From Candidatus Gottesmanbacteria bacterium RIFCSPLOWO2_01_FULL_42_22 (GTDB lineage Bacteria > Patescibacteriota > Microgenomatia > 2-02-FULL-39-11): 34,553 bases of DNA. The notes under the pieces were generated by a model. It did no database searches, was not told where the DNA came from, and was given only the letters and a program-made list of their open reading frames with translations. Numbering within the stretch: position 1 is the first letter of the stretch; every line of letters starts with the position of its first letter. The translations under genes and the position numbers were made by a program. This document shows positions 1 to 7,353 of this stretch, piece after piece. The stretch is taken from the NCBI GenBank assembly GCA_001779315.1, contig MFJU01000010.1, positions 1 through 34,553 on the forward strand, read 5' to 3'.

Positions 1-1524
1 AGTTCGTTTTACTTCAGACCAATCAAGATTATTGGGAAAAAGATATTTACCGAATCCTTCCACATGTTCAAAACCAAACATATCAGCCGTATAAGTCCTG
101 ATCGCTTCCGTCTGGTATTTAGCGGGACTGTAACGGTTATAAAAAAGATAGTAAATATAAGGCATACCGTTAAAATCAGCGACTACGATATTATCATAAT
201 GACCGGCAATTTTTGACGTTTGACTGACAGTCTCTTTCCAGCCGTAATTCCACCAGTCACTGTGATATGAATTAAGATTGATAAAATACTGCCGGAAAAA
301 ATAAGCGGTGGCAAGCGTATAGATTAAGCTCGTGACAATAACAGCTGTTTTGTTTCTATTGATTGTCAGACCGGCCGCAATCATTACCATAAAGGGAACG
401 AGTGCGTTAAATGTCCGGTTGCTGGCGGGAACCATAAAGGTCAAAGAAGCTGGGATAAAGGAGATTATCAGCCACCCTATCAGCAATTTATTCGGCCGGT
501 GGCGAAAGTCAGACAGAAGCCAATAAGCGCCAACTATAAGAAAAAGACTGTCAGCCAGATACATTATACCCATGCCCGGTATCCGGAACGGCTGGACCAT
601 ATCTCCGTTTAAAAAAAGATATGCCGGATCGAAATGACTGAGGAAATTAGCAGTAATACGGCGCAGATACAGGTAGGGTTTGTTATGGTAAAACCTGACC
701 AAACTGGCGGGAGCATCCGTACCGTCCTGTGTTATCAGCTCCCATTGTTTTAACTTCACGCCCCGATCGTAAAAAACGCTTATTGTTTTAGCGCGTCCGA
801 ATAAAACATCGCCATTTCGGATAAAACCCGAGATCAACGGCAATATGGATATTAACAAGGCAGCCAGAGGTAAAAATAAATAACGGGGTTTTTGAAGAAA
901 CCTTCGCCGGTAGAGAACCCCCAGCAGCAAAATTAAAAGTGGAGCGACTACTCTCAGTCCGTAATAGGCATACAAAGAAAAACCGAAAGTAAAAAAGGAA
1001 AGAATCAGGTAAGTTTTATTTCTTATTCCTTTTATAAACAAATAAACAGCCAGCAAAAGAAAAAACATGCCTACCGACACCAGCATGGCACTTCTGCTCT
1101 CCAAAATATGCCAGGGAGATACCGCTAAAGACCAGGCTGATAATAAAGCAATCCTGTACCTTTGTTTAAAATCAGTAATAAGATTTATTAAAAACAGATA
1201 TAAAAGGTAAACAGAGGCCACACCCAGAATAGCGGATGGCAGCCGGACGCTTTTTTCGGTCAAACCGATAATTTTTACAAACGGTATCATCAGCCATGTC
1301 TGTAACGGAGGCTTCCAGTCACCGAAGGATCTTAAAGATACAGGAGAAAAAATTCCGTGTTCATCTCTGCCTGTTTGCAATAAGGAAAAAGCATTATAAC
1401 CCTGATTAGCTTCATCCGTATATAACGATACGGGAACTGTATCAAGCCGGTAAAATCTGATAATCACGGCAAAGATCAGTATTAAGAAAATAAATAATAA
1501 ATTTTTGCTTTTAAAAAATTCCAT
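1..1524 (-). CDS. GT39-type (PMT/ArnT-like) membrane glycosyltransferase, 3' end outside window
   Basis: An open frame runs from ATG at 1524 to the left edge, giving 508 codons without a stop; the C-terminus lies outside. The N-terminal helix is followed by T36-D37-E38 and then YNAFSLLQTGRDEHG, a catalytic first ectoloop typical of polyprenyl-phosphate-sugar-dependent GT-C enzymes (PMT/ArnT, GT39). A KPPLQTW segment and many hydrophobic helices follow, then a soluble C-terminal part beginning near WWNYGW. The family moves a sugar from a lipid phosphate carrier to a protein or glycan on the outer face of the membrane; the acceptor is unknown. The start overlaps the 3' end of the upstream gene by 14 bases. 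It is clearly paralogous to the gene at 2373-4034. The family call is strong, the exact substrate unknown. Confidence 0.85.
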   Translation of the reverse strand, partial: MEFFKSKNLLFIFLILIFAVIIRFYRLDTVPVSLYTDEANQGYNAFSLLQTGRDEHGIFSPVSLRSFGDWKPPLQTWLMIPFVKIIGLTEKSVRLPSAILGVASVYLLYLFLINLITDFKQRYRIALLSAWSLAVSPWHILESRSAMLVSVGMFFLLLAVYLFIKGIRNKTYLILSFFTFGFSLYAYYGLRVVAPLLILLLGVLYRRRFLQKPRYLFLPLAALLISILPLISGFIRNGDVLFGRAKTISVFYDRGVKLKQWELITQDGTDAPASLVRFYHNKPYLYLRRITANFLSHFDPAYLFLNGDMVQPFRIPGMGIMYLADSLFLIVGAYWLLSDFRHRPNKLLIGWLIISFIPASLTFMVPASNRTFNALVPFMVMIAAGLTINRNKTAVIVTSLIYTLATAYFFRQYFINLNSYHSDWWNYGWKETVSQTSKIAGHYDNIVVADFNGMPYIYYLFYNRYSPAKYQTEAIRTYTADMFGFEHVEGFGKYLFPNNLDWSEVKRT

Positions 1525-2371
1525 GGATTTTATCAAGATTGCCCGAGACGGAAATGGGATAATGCCGGAAGTAATAATGCAGCAGTTGCCCGTATTCATA
1601 AATCAAAAAAAGCGACAGACAGATTATCAGGGTTTTAAAAAATTTATTCCGTACCTGGAAGGAAAAGGTCATCCCTGTTCCGATTAAAATTGACCAGAGA
1701 GGTCCCGATAAATAAAAAAGCCTGCTTTCCGGAAAATCAGGACTGAAAGCGGAAAAAATCAGAACCCAGGCCAGAAACAGCATAAGTATTTTTTTTCCGG
1801 GAAACTGCTTTATCAGTCCGATCAGAAAAAAAGGTAAAAAAGTCACATAGTTGATTCCGAATTCACTCAATCCACCCCACCAAAATGTAATATTCCGATA
1901 GAACAGCAAATTCGGCGATATTAGAATAAATAAATTATTCAATATATGAGCAATAGGCAATAAAAACTTGAATTTTATATACCAAATACCGGGTATAACG
2001 GCAAAAACAAAGGGGGCAAGCCTCAAAATTAATTTCGTATTATTTTTTTTAAGTAAATATCTGAGTAAATAAATCACCGATAAGAAAAGAACGGCTGACG
2101 ATAAATTAACGGAAGAAAAAATCCTGCCCTGCTCAATTGCCCAGGGAAATAATGAATAAGCCCAGGCAGACAATAACGCTGTCTTACGGCTTAAATTGAA
2201 TTGCTTTGCCAGATAAAAAACAATCCATGTCAGCAATATGCCTGCTGCTGCCGAAAGGATTCTGAGTATGATAACCGTATTTTCAGTCTGGGGAGGAACA
2301 GAAGTAATTTTCCACAATCTTAAAAATGCACTCTGAATGATTATTAAATGCAAAGTTAATAGCAACGGCAT
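1511..2371 (-). CDS. Short GT39-like membrane protein lacking the catalytic ectoloop
   Basis: This 286-residue protein has about ten hydrophobic segments and aligns by eye with the membrane core of its upstream neighbour (2373-4034). After FLRLWKITSVPP (residues 16-27) the sequence jumps straight to TENTVIILRILSAA. The roughly 50 residues that in the neighbour carry WDE, the GRD segment and KPPLY are absent. It also stops just after the last membrane helix, so the soluble C-terminal domain is missing. The frame is intact and tightly packed: one base separates it from the upstream stop and it overlaps the downstream start by 14 bases. With no acidic catalytic pair it probably cannot transfer sugar. 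It may be a partner subunit, or a decaying duplicate that has kept its frame. Confidence 0.75.
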   Translation of the reverse strand: MPLLLTLHLIIIQSAFLRLWKITSVPPQTENTVIILRILSAAAGILLTWIVFYLAKQFNLSRKTALLSAWAYSLFPWAIEQGRIFSSVNLSSAVLFLSVIYLLRYLLKKNNTKLILRLAPFVFAVIPGIWYIKFKFLLPIAHILNNLFILISPNLLFYRNITFWWGGLSEFGINYVTFLPFFLIGLIKQFPGKKILMLFLAWVLIFSAFSPDFPESRLFYLSGPLWSILIGTGMTFSFQVRNKFFKTLIICLSLFLIYEYGQLLHYYFRHYPISVSGNLDKIHGIF

Positions 2372-2372
2372 A

Positions 2373-4034
2373 TTATTCGTTCAGGTTTTCCGCAATTTGA
2401 AGGGCGATGGATCCGTCCAGATAGCGGATGGTTTTAAGAATTTTGGCTTGGGGCGGAAAATCCCGGGGAGGACCTACCAGCAGATATTTTTCCTGACCGG
2501 TCAATTCATAATATTTAAAATTCCTGAATTCGTATTTATCGAATTTGTTTCTTTCATCGGCAAAGCCGCCGGAAACCGTGCCTCCCACCCTTAAATATTG
2601 TCGGGGAGGATATTGAGTGTAGTATAGCCAAAAGATATGCGGCATATCGGTTCCCAAAGAGACTAGCACTTTATTATAATTTGCTTTTACGTTTTCGGTG
2701 TACTCGACGGCCTGGCGCCGTCCGTATATCCAATTTCTTGACAATTCATAATTGGTATGGAAATAATACTGGTGCAAATATTTGCCGAATGAAAAAATGA
2801 AGACTGGCAGAAATGTCCAGACGGCAGCTTTATAAAGAATATGCCATTCCCTTTTGAGATAAATCAAAATATTCCACATGCCTAAAGCAGTAAAAACCTG
2901 TAATGTCGGCAGAATTATTTCACTTCTGACAGAGTGGGGAGACTGCCAGGTAACCGAGGCCGGCAAAGGCGCCAAAAATAACCACAGAGGCAATATCAGA
3001 TTTTTTCTTTTGGCATATTTCAAAATAAAGAAACCCAGACCGCTGATAATAAAAATGTAATCGAAGAAATAAACCATGCCGAAACCGGGCGCGTGATGAA
3101 GCGGAGCATCACCCTCTACCACCAGGAATTTGGGTGAATAATGCGACAGATAGTTGGCAACTATCCTTTTAAGATTTTCATAATTGTAAATACTGAAGCG
3201 CCGGTTATGGAAGAGCCGGCCGGTTGTATATGCTTCATGACTGATTTTCAAATCAAGGGCGATTTCCCCGGCAGCTCTGGACCGGTTAGCTTCCACTTCC
3301 AAATCATTGGTGACTATAAACCTTATTTGCGCATCCCGGTTTACGGCAATCGGCAAAAAAAACAGCCAGAAAACAAAATATATGCTGAAAAAGCCAATCA
3401 GAACTTTTTTGCCCGGCAGTTGCTTTCTTAACAGGAGCAAAAGGGAAATCAGCAATAAGGGGGTCACTACCCTGGCCGAGTGGTAAGAAAATAAACCCAG
3501 TCCGAAAAGAGCCGCTGAAGCAGGAAACAGAAAATTCCGCTTTCTTATCCCAATGAGAAAACAAAGAACCGCAGCGGTTGTAACCGTCACTGACAGATTT
3601 GTTTCGAAGGCTGCCCGGGAAAACTGCAGATGCCAGGGGGAAATTGCCAAAAACAAGGCGGAAAGAAGAGCAATCTGATTTTTTTCCGGCCGTTCTTGAA
3701 AAAATTCCTGAACCAGAAAAAAAACTAAAATTACAGCCAGCGATCCGAAAACAGCTGAGGGCAGGCGGACAGCGAAATCATTAAGTCCGAATAAAAAAAT
3801 GCCGGGTATGGCAGAGTAAACGTAAAGAGGAGGCTTCCAATCATCCAATGAACGGAAATTTATGGGTAAAAAATGGCCGAACTGATCCCTTCCCGTCTGG
3901 ATGATGGAATAAGCATCATAACCTAAAGCCACTTCATCCCATTCCAAAGCAATGGGTGTTTTTCCCAAATTAAAAAGCCGCAGGAACACGGCAATAAAAG
4001 TAATGACGCCAAGAAGCGCCAAAACTCTTTTCAT
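2373..4034 (-). CDS. GT39-type (PMT/ArnT-like) membrane glycosyltransferase
   Basis: This 553-residue polytopic membrane protein begins with one helix followed by a first ectoloop containing W32-D33-E34, GYDAYSIIQTGRDQFG and WKPPLYVY. These are the marks of GT-C/GT39 transferases that use polyprenyl-phosphate sugars, with the Asp-Glu pair as the presumed catalytic site. Roughly ten further hydrophobic segments follow, and then a soluble C-terminal domain from about residue 435 (RNWIYGRRQAVEY onward). The predicted action is on the outer face of the cytoplasmic membrane; donor and acceptor cannot be read from the sequence. It is first in a tight run of three related genes. A TAAAAT hexamer lies six bases before the ATG and no Shine-Dalgarno sequence is visible. 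Confidence 0.85.
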   Translation of the reverse strand: MKRVLALLGVITFIAVFLRLFNLGKTPIALEWDEVALGYDAYSIIQTGRDQFGHFLPINFRSLDDWKPPLYVYSAIPGIFLFGLNDFAVRLPSAVFGSLAVILVFFLVQEFFQERPEKNQIALLSALFLAISPWHLQFSRAAFETNLSVTVTTAAVLCFLIGIRKRNFLFPASAALFGLGLFSYHSARVVTPLLLISLLLLLRKQLPGKKVLIGFFSIYFVFWLFFLPIAVNRDAQIRFIVTNDLEVEANRSRAAGEIALDLKISHEAYTTGRLFHNRRFSIYNYENLKRIVANYLSHYSPKFLVVEGDAPLHHAPGFGMVYFFDYIFIISGLGFFILKYAKRKNLILPLWLFLAPLPASVTWQSPHSVRSEIILPTLQVFTALGMWNILIYLKREWHILYKAAVWTFLPVFIFSFGKYLHQYYFHTNYELSRNWIYGRRQAVEYTENVKANYNKVLVSLGTDMPHIFWLYYTQYPPRQYLRVGGTVSGGFADERNKFDKYEFRNFKYYELTGQEKYLLVGPPRDFPPQAKILKTIRYLDGSIALQIAENLNE

Positions 4035-4040
4035 CGGCTT

Positions 4041-4046
4041 ATTTTA
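4041..4046 (-). promoter_or_regulatory. Candidate -10 element (TAAAAT), leaderless arrangement
   Basis: In the 45-base gap upstream of the ATG at 4034, the minus strand reads TAAAAT followed by six bases and then ATG. A start site about seven bases downstream would fall on the start codon. I see no convincing -35 hexamer. Another AT-rich stretch (TATATA) lies further upstream in the same gap, so the assignment is tentative. Confidence 0.3.
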
Positions 4047-4079
4047 CCACAGAAAGCCTATATATACGGTATTTGGTAT

Positions 4080-5420
4080 TTATGCCAAAGCTTGATTTAA
4101 AAAGGTTTCTTTAAGTGTCGTGACCTTACGTAAATTGGAAGTATTGCTTAAAAAATGGTCTATCAGGAAGGATTCCCCATCTTCAGCTTCTTCTTTAATC
4201 ATGATAGGTCCGGTAAACGGCCAGGGTTTTATCCGGTATTTGGTAAAGGCTTCCAGGAATCTTAAATTATATTTAAGCTTATTTTCCTTATCCAGGCAGA
4301 TACCGCGGCATTTGTTTAAGTGATAGGAAAAACAAGCTGTATCCGATTTCTCTAACCCTAAAAATTTTGGACAAAGCTGGAATTCATAAGCTAATGTATA
4401 CAGAAAATCCTGCGCCTGCGATTTCGAACGGAAAATTCTTAATAAATTCTCAAGATCATCCGTATTTATCGAAGAGACTTCCGCTATATTAAAGGTATAT
4501 ATTCCTTTCGAGCTTTCCGTTTTTTTAACGGCTATTAATTTTCTGGACAACCTCAATTTCCGGTTGTACACCGGTTGAAGTTTTTTAATAAGTAGCGACT
4601 CCAAAAATAAAGCTCCGAGTTCACCGGCTGTTTTATGGAATTCTATACTTTTAATCTGACGGGAAATATTGAGGTCCCGGGGTGAAAGATAATCACGGCT
4701 GAAGTGCGATTTAACCCTGTCTCTGATATTAATGCTTTTACCGATATATAACGGCATGCCTTTTCTGTCATAGAAAATATAGACTCCTGTCGATTCCGGT
4801 AAATTGTCCAATTCTTCTTTGGCAATATTTAACGGGACTGAAGGTTCTTTTAAGGCAACTTTTAAAGCTTTTTCAAACTTTTTCAGACCGGAATTTTTTT
4901 TACTTAATTTAAATATATCCCAGATGGCCTTAGCATCATCAAAAGCCCGATGCCGCTTGGCTACCTCCAGATTAAAGTGAGCAATAAGATGATCCAGATT
5001 GTAATTACGCAAGTCCGGATAGAGTAATTTGGACAGTTTGATGGTACAGAAATGTTTGCTGGTATATTGGATGCCTATTCTAGCAAATTCCTGCCGCAGT
5101 ATTCCGTAATCAAAACGGATATTATGAGCGGCAATTATTGAATCTTTAATGATTTCCAATACTTCGCTGCCGATTAGATCAAATGTCTCAGCTTTATCCA
5201 ATTCTTCGTAACTTATACCGGTCAGATCCAAAACAAAGGGATTGATGTTGGTAATGGGCCGGACCAGTTTAGAGTATTTTTTTACTACTTTGCCGTTTTC
5301 CGTTCTGATAAGCCCGATCTCGATTATCTGACTTTTGGCCACATGACTGCCGGTTGTTTCTAAGTCGATAAAAGTTATGTTTTGGGGAATCAGGAATTTT
5401 CCGGATGGCATTTTTGTCAT
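4080..5420 (-). CDS. DnaQ-type DEDDh exonuclease fused to a UvrC-like GIY-YIG nuclease domain
   Basis: A 446-residue two-nuclease fusion. Residues 13-175 are a DnaQ-like 3'-5' exonuclease: FIDLETTG (D19, E21), HNIRFDYG (D104) and HRAFDDA (H157, D162) give the full DEDDh set. Residues 207-290 are a GIY-YIG domain: GVYIF at 212-216, YIGKS at 225-229, R233, and the metal-binding glutamate E274 in LFLESLLIKK. A cysteine group C350, C363, C371, C375 follows, matching the UvrC iron-sulfur spacing almost exactly. The UvrC RNase H-like endonuclease and HhH domains are absent. Similar DnaQ/Cho-like fusions are known in Actinobacteria and are taken to act in DNA repair. No internal damage is visible. 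The gene lies 44 bases downstream of the unknown duplicated-domain gene and 45 bases upstream of the GT39 genes. Confidence 0.9.
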   Translation of the reverse strand: MTKMPSGKFLIPQNITFIDLETTGSHVAKSQIIEIGLIRTENGKVVKKYSKLVRPITNINPFVLDLTGISYEELDKAETFDLIGSEVLEIIKDSIIAAHNIRFDYGILRQEFARIGIQYTSKHFCTIKLSKLLYPDLRNYNLDHLIAHFNLEVAKRHRAFDDAKAIWDIFKLSKKNSGLKKFEKALKVALKEPSVPLNIAKEELDNLPESTGVYIFYDRKGMPLYIGKSINIRDRVKSHFSRDYLSPRDLNISRQIKSIEFHKTAGELGALFLESLLIKKLQPVYNRKLRLSRKLIAVKKTESSKGIYTFNIAEVSSINTDDLENLLRIFRSKSQAQDFLYTLAYEFQLCPKFLGLEKSDTACFSYHLNKCRGICLDKENKLKYNLRFLEAFTKYRIKPWPFTGPIMIKEEAEDGESFLIDHFLSNTSNLRKVTTLKETFLNQALA

Positions 5421-5464
5421 TGGACGGGCTTATGACAGCATTTTAGGGGATTGGTGAAGCATAT

Positions 5465-6433
5465 TTAAAATCTTTGCCGGAATTCCCTGGCTTTCCTCGT
5501 CATGGAAGGATCAGCTTTGCGTCCGGTAGCCGGAAAAATTGAAGCGATGGACATCCATTTTTTTCTGATCGCTTCGATATCGGCTTCTTCAGGTTTAAAT
5601 TGAAGAACTGTATAACCGCTGGGATTGGTTTCAATTGAGACATCCAGTTTTCTGATCCTTTCGATATACTCATCTTCCAGTATAAAGTCGCCTGCCAATG
5701 ATTGTGAGTCAATCGCATCCATGAAACCGGAAACATCGGTACTGTGGCCTTTACGGTTAATCATTAAAACTGCCGGCCTGACCTGAGGTTCGATTCGTTC
5801 CAGATAAACTCCCAAACTTAATTCCGTATCCGTCGCCTGGGGTTTCTTTAATTTCCTGCTTTTTACCTGTTTATTAACTGATTCCACTACCTTGAATTTC
5901 ATTATTTCAAACAGTCTGTTTCTTTTAAGCGTTGAATTTTTTGGAATATATTTCCGGCGGAATGAGACAGCTTCTTCAGTTTCAGCAGGGTCAACAGATA
6001 TGTTCCGATTGGGCAATACTTCAACTATTTCTTCATATTTATCGGATATTTTTTTAAGATCTGCCGATTCCGGCCAGAATTTGATTGATTTGCTCCTGGT
6101 CGATTTAAAGACTTTTACTTTTATTTTTAAAAGTCTGTTTATGATGGTATCGTCAATCGGAAACATACCGTTTAAAGCCTGGCACTCTTGATATTTACCG
6201 CAAAAACCTGATGAAGGTTCAACCAAATACCCTTTTTCGATTAATACCGGGATAAACGGAAATACTTGCGGCTGGTACATTTCCAGGAATGCACCTAAAA
6301 TTGATTCAGTGGTAGTCGGAGAAGGATTTTTATCGAGGCGGTTCTTTATTTTAAGAATTTTTTCCTCTTCTACTTTTTTCCTTAAATCAGAAAAACTCTC
6401 ATATTTTTTAACCAAACCTGAATCAATATACAT
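5465..6433 (-). CDS. Unknown protein consisting of two tandem copies of one domain
   Basis: I do not recognise this 322-residue protein. It is soluble, basic-rich and without membrane segments or signal peptide. Residues about 15-162 and 172-322 align to each other at a nearly constant offset of 160: LGAFLEMYQPQV (46-57) with LGVYLERIEPQV (207-218), KG at 67-68 with 228-229, SGF at 75-77 with 235-237, PESAD (121-125) with PEEAD (281-285), DP at 148-149 with 308-309, and FRRKY (158-162) with FRQRF (318-322). This shows an old internal duplication. The gene is followed 44 bases later by the DnaQ/GIY-YIG nuclease in the same orientation, so the two may be co-transcribed. A role in nucleic-acid metabolism is a guess from this neighbour only. 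The ATG at 6433 is the first in frame and follows an 86-base gap. Confidence 0.8.
   Translation of the reverse strand: MYIDSGLVKKYESFSDLRKKVEEEKILKIKNRLDKNPSPTTTESILGAFLEMYQPQVFPFIPVLIEKGYLVEPSSGFCGKYQECQALNGMFPIDDTIINRLLKIKVKVFKSTRSKSIKFWPESADLKKISDKYEEIVEVLPNRNISVDPAETEEAVSFRRKYIPKNSTLKRNRLFEIMKFKVVESVNKQVKSRKLKKPQATDTELSLGVYLERIEPQVRPAVLMINRKGHSTDVSGFMDAIDSQSLAGDFILEDEYIERIRKLDVSIETNPSGYTVLQFKPEEADIEAIRKKWMSIASIFPATGRKADPSMTRKAREFRQRF
5468..5920 (-). repeat. Second copy of internal protein-level duplication
   Basis: This segment encodes residues about 172-322 of the same unknown protein and is the partner of the copy at 5948-6391. It lacks the CGKYQEC cysteine pair found in the first copy (C78, C84), so those cysteines are probably not essential to the fold. 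Confidence 0.7.
5948..6391 (-). repeat. First copy of internal protein-level duplication
   Basis: This segment encodes residues about 15-162 of the 322-residue unknown protein. It pairs with residues 172-322 through shared LG..LE...PQV, KG, SGF, Q.L.G.F, P..AD, DP and FR motifs in the same order. The identity is at protein level; the DNA has diverged. Confidence 0.7.
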
Positions 6434-6457
6434 AAAAGTAGGGAAAAAATCAGAATT

Positions 6458-6480
6458 TTAAACCTGTCTTCACAGTTTAA
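6458..6480. promoter_or_regulatory. Imperfect inverted repeat in the 86-base gap, possible operator or hairpin
   Basis: In the largest gap of the window, plus-strand arms TTAAACCTG and CAGTTTAA pair over eight bases with one bulged C around a six-base loop. On the minus strand the feature lies 25-47 bases before the ATG at 6433, and the downstream arm runs into a TAAAAT hexamer that could be a -10 element. A T-run (six T) follows about ten bases after the second arm, so weak termination of the gene ending at 6520 is an alternative. This could be a regulator site, a terminator-like hairpin or chance. Confidence 0.35.
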
Positions 6481-6519
6481 CATATTTTAATCCGGATAGA
6501 TAGGTGTAATATTTGGAAA

Positions 6520-7353
6520 TCAGCTAAGATTAAATGAATCGAGAAATCCTCTAAAAAATGCCCAATCGCCCCTTTTGACGGCTTTCAAAAAATGATAAGG
6601 CAACCATAAATAATGCCGCAATAAGCCTATTGGGTTGTTAAAATTTTTTCTGATGAAATAGAATTGATTGCGGTAAGCAATCCTCTTTATCTGATCAGGT
6701 GTATATTTGTTTCTGATAGAACCTTCTTTTTGTTCATGAACAACTTTAGATTGGAACTCAAAATAAATTTTATAGCCCTTTTTAACGGCCCGCCAGGAGA
6801 GATCGATATCTTCCCAGTAAAAAGGATTATATTTCTCATCCAAACCTCCTAATTTTATCCAGAGATTTTTACGGAAAATACCCGCGCCTGCCGAAATCCA
6901 CAACGTATCCTTTTTATCCGCTTCACCCTTCCAATGGACCAGAAAACCGCGCCTGAATTCTCCTAATCCCCTGCCTCTTAAAATTACTCCCTCTTTTTCC
7001 CGGCTTTCCTGTATAAGGCCGACGCCAAAGACAGCCGGATCCTTAAAATATGAAAGCAGGGGTTCCATAAAGCGGGCTTTAGGATAAACATCAGTATTGA
7101 GAAGCAAAATCAGTTCCCCTTCGGCTTTTTCAAATCCGTAATTGACGGTTGAAGAAAAACCCCTGTTTTTACTGCTGATTAACACTTTGACTTCGGGAAA
7201 GTGTGTTTTTAAAAAATCTACGCTGTCATCGTCTGAAGCATCATCGACTACAATAACTTCGCATCCCCTAGTTGCTTTTATGACAATGGGTAAATTTTTC
7301 TCCAGAAGCTTCCTGCCGTTATAGTTCGGAATAACAACCGATATTTTCACCAT
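6520..7353 (-). CDS. GT2 family glycosyltransferase (rhamnosyltransferase-like)
   Basis: A 277-residue GT-A fold enzyme. VVIPNYNG opens the protein, DDASDDDS (37-44) lies in the nucleotide-binding region, NTDV (86-89) carries the metal-binding DxD-type aspartate, and YWEDIDLSWR (179-188) supplies the ED catalytic-base motif of the WbbL/rhamnosyltransferase subgroup. It has no membrane segments, so it should act at the cytosolic face, adding a sugar from a nucleotide donor to a lipid-linked or glycan acceptor; the donor is not determinable. The ATG at 7353 overlaps the upstream stop by seven bases, which indicates translational coupling with the YfhO-like gene. It is the last gene of the run starting at the flippase and is followed by the 86-base gap. 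Confidence 0.9.
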   Translation of the reverse strand: MVKISVVIPNYNGRKLLEKNLPIVIKATRGCEVIVVDDASDDDSVDFLKTHFPEVKVLISSKNRGFSSTVNYGFEKAEGELILLLNTDVYPKARFMEPLLSYFKDPAVFGVGLIQESREKEGVILRGRGLGEFRRGFLVHWKGEADKKDTLWISAGAGIFRKNLWIKLGGLDEKYNPFYWEDIDLSWRAVKKGYKIYFEFQSKVVHEQKEGSIRNKYTPDQIKRIAYRNQFYFIRKNFNNPIGLLRHYLWLPYHFLKAVKRGDWAFFRGFLDSFNLS

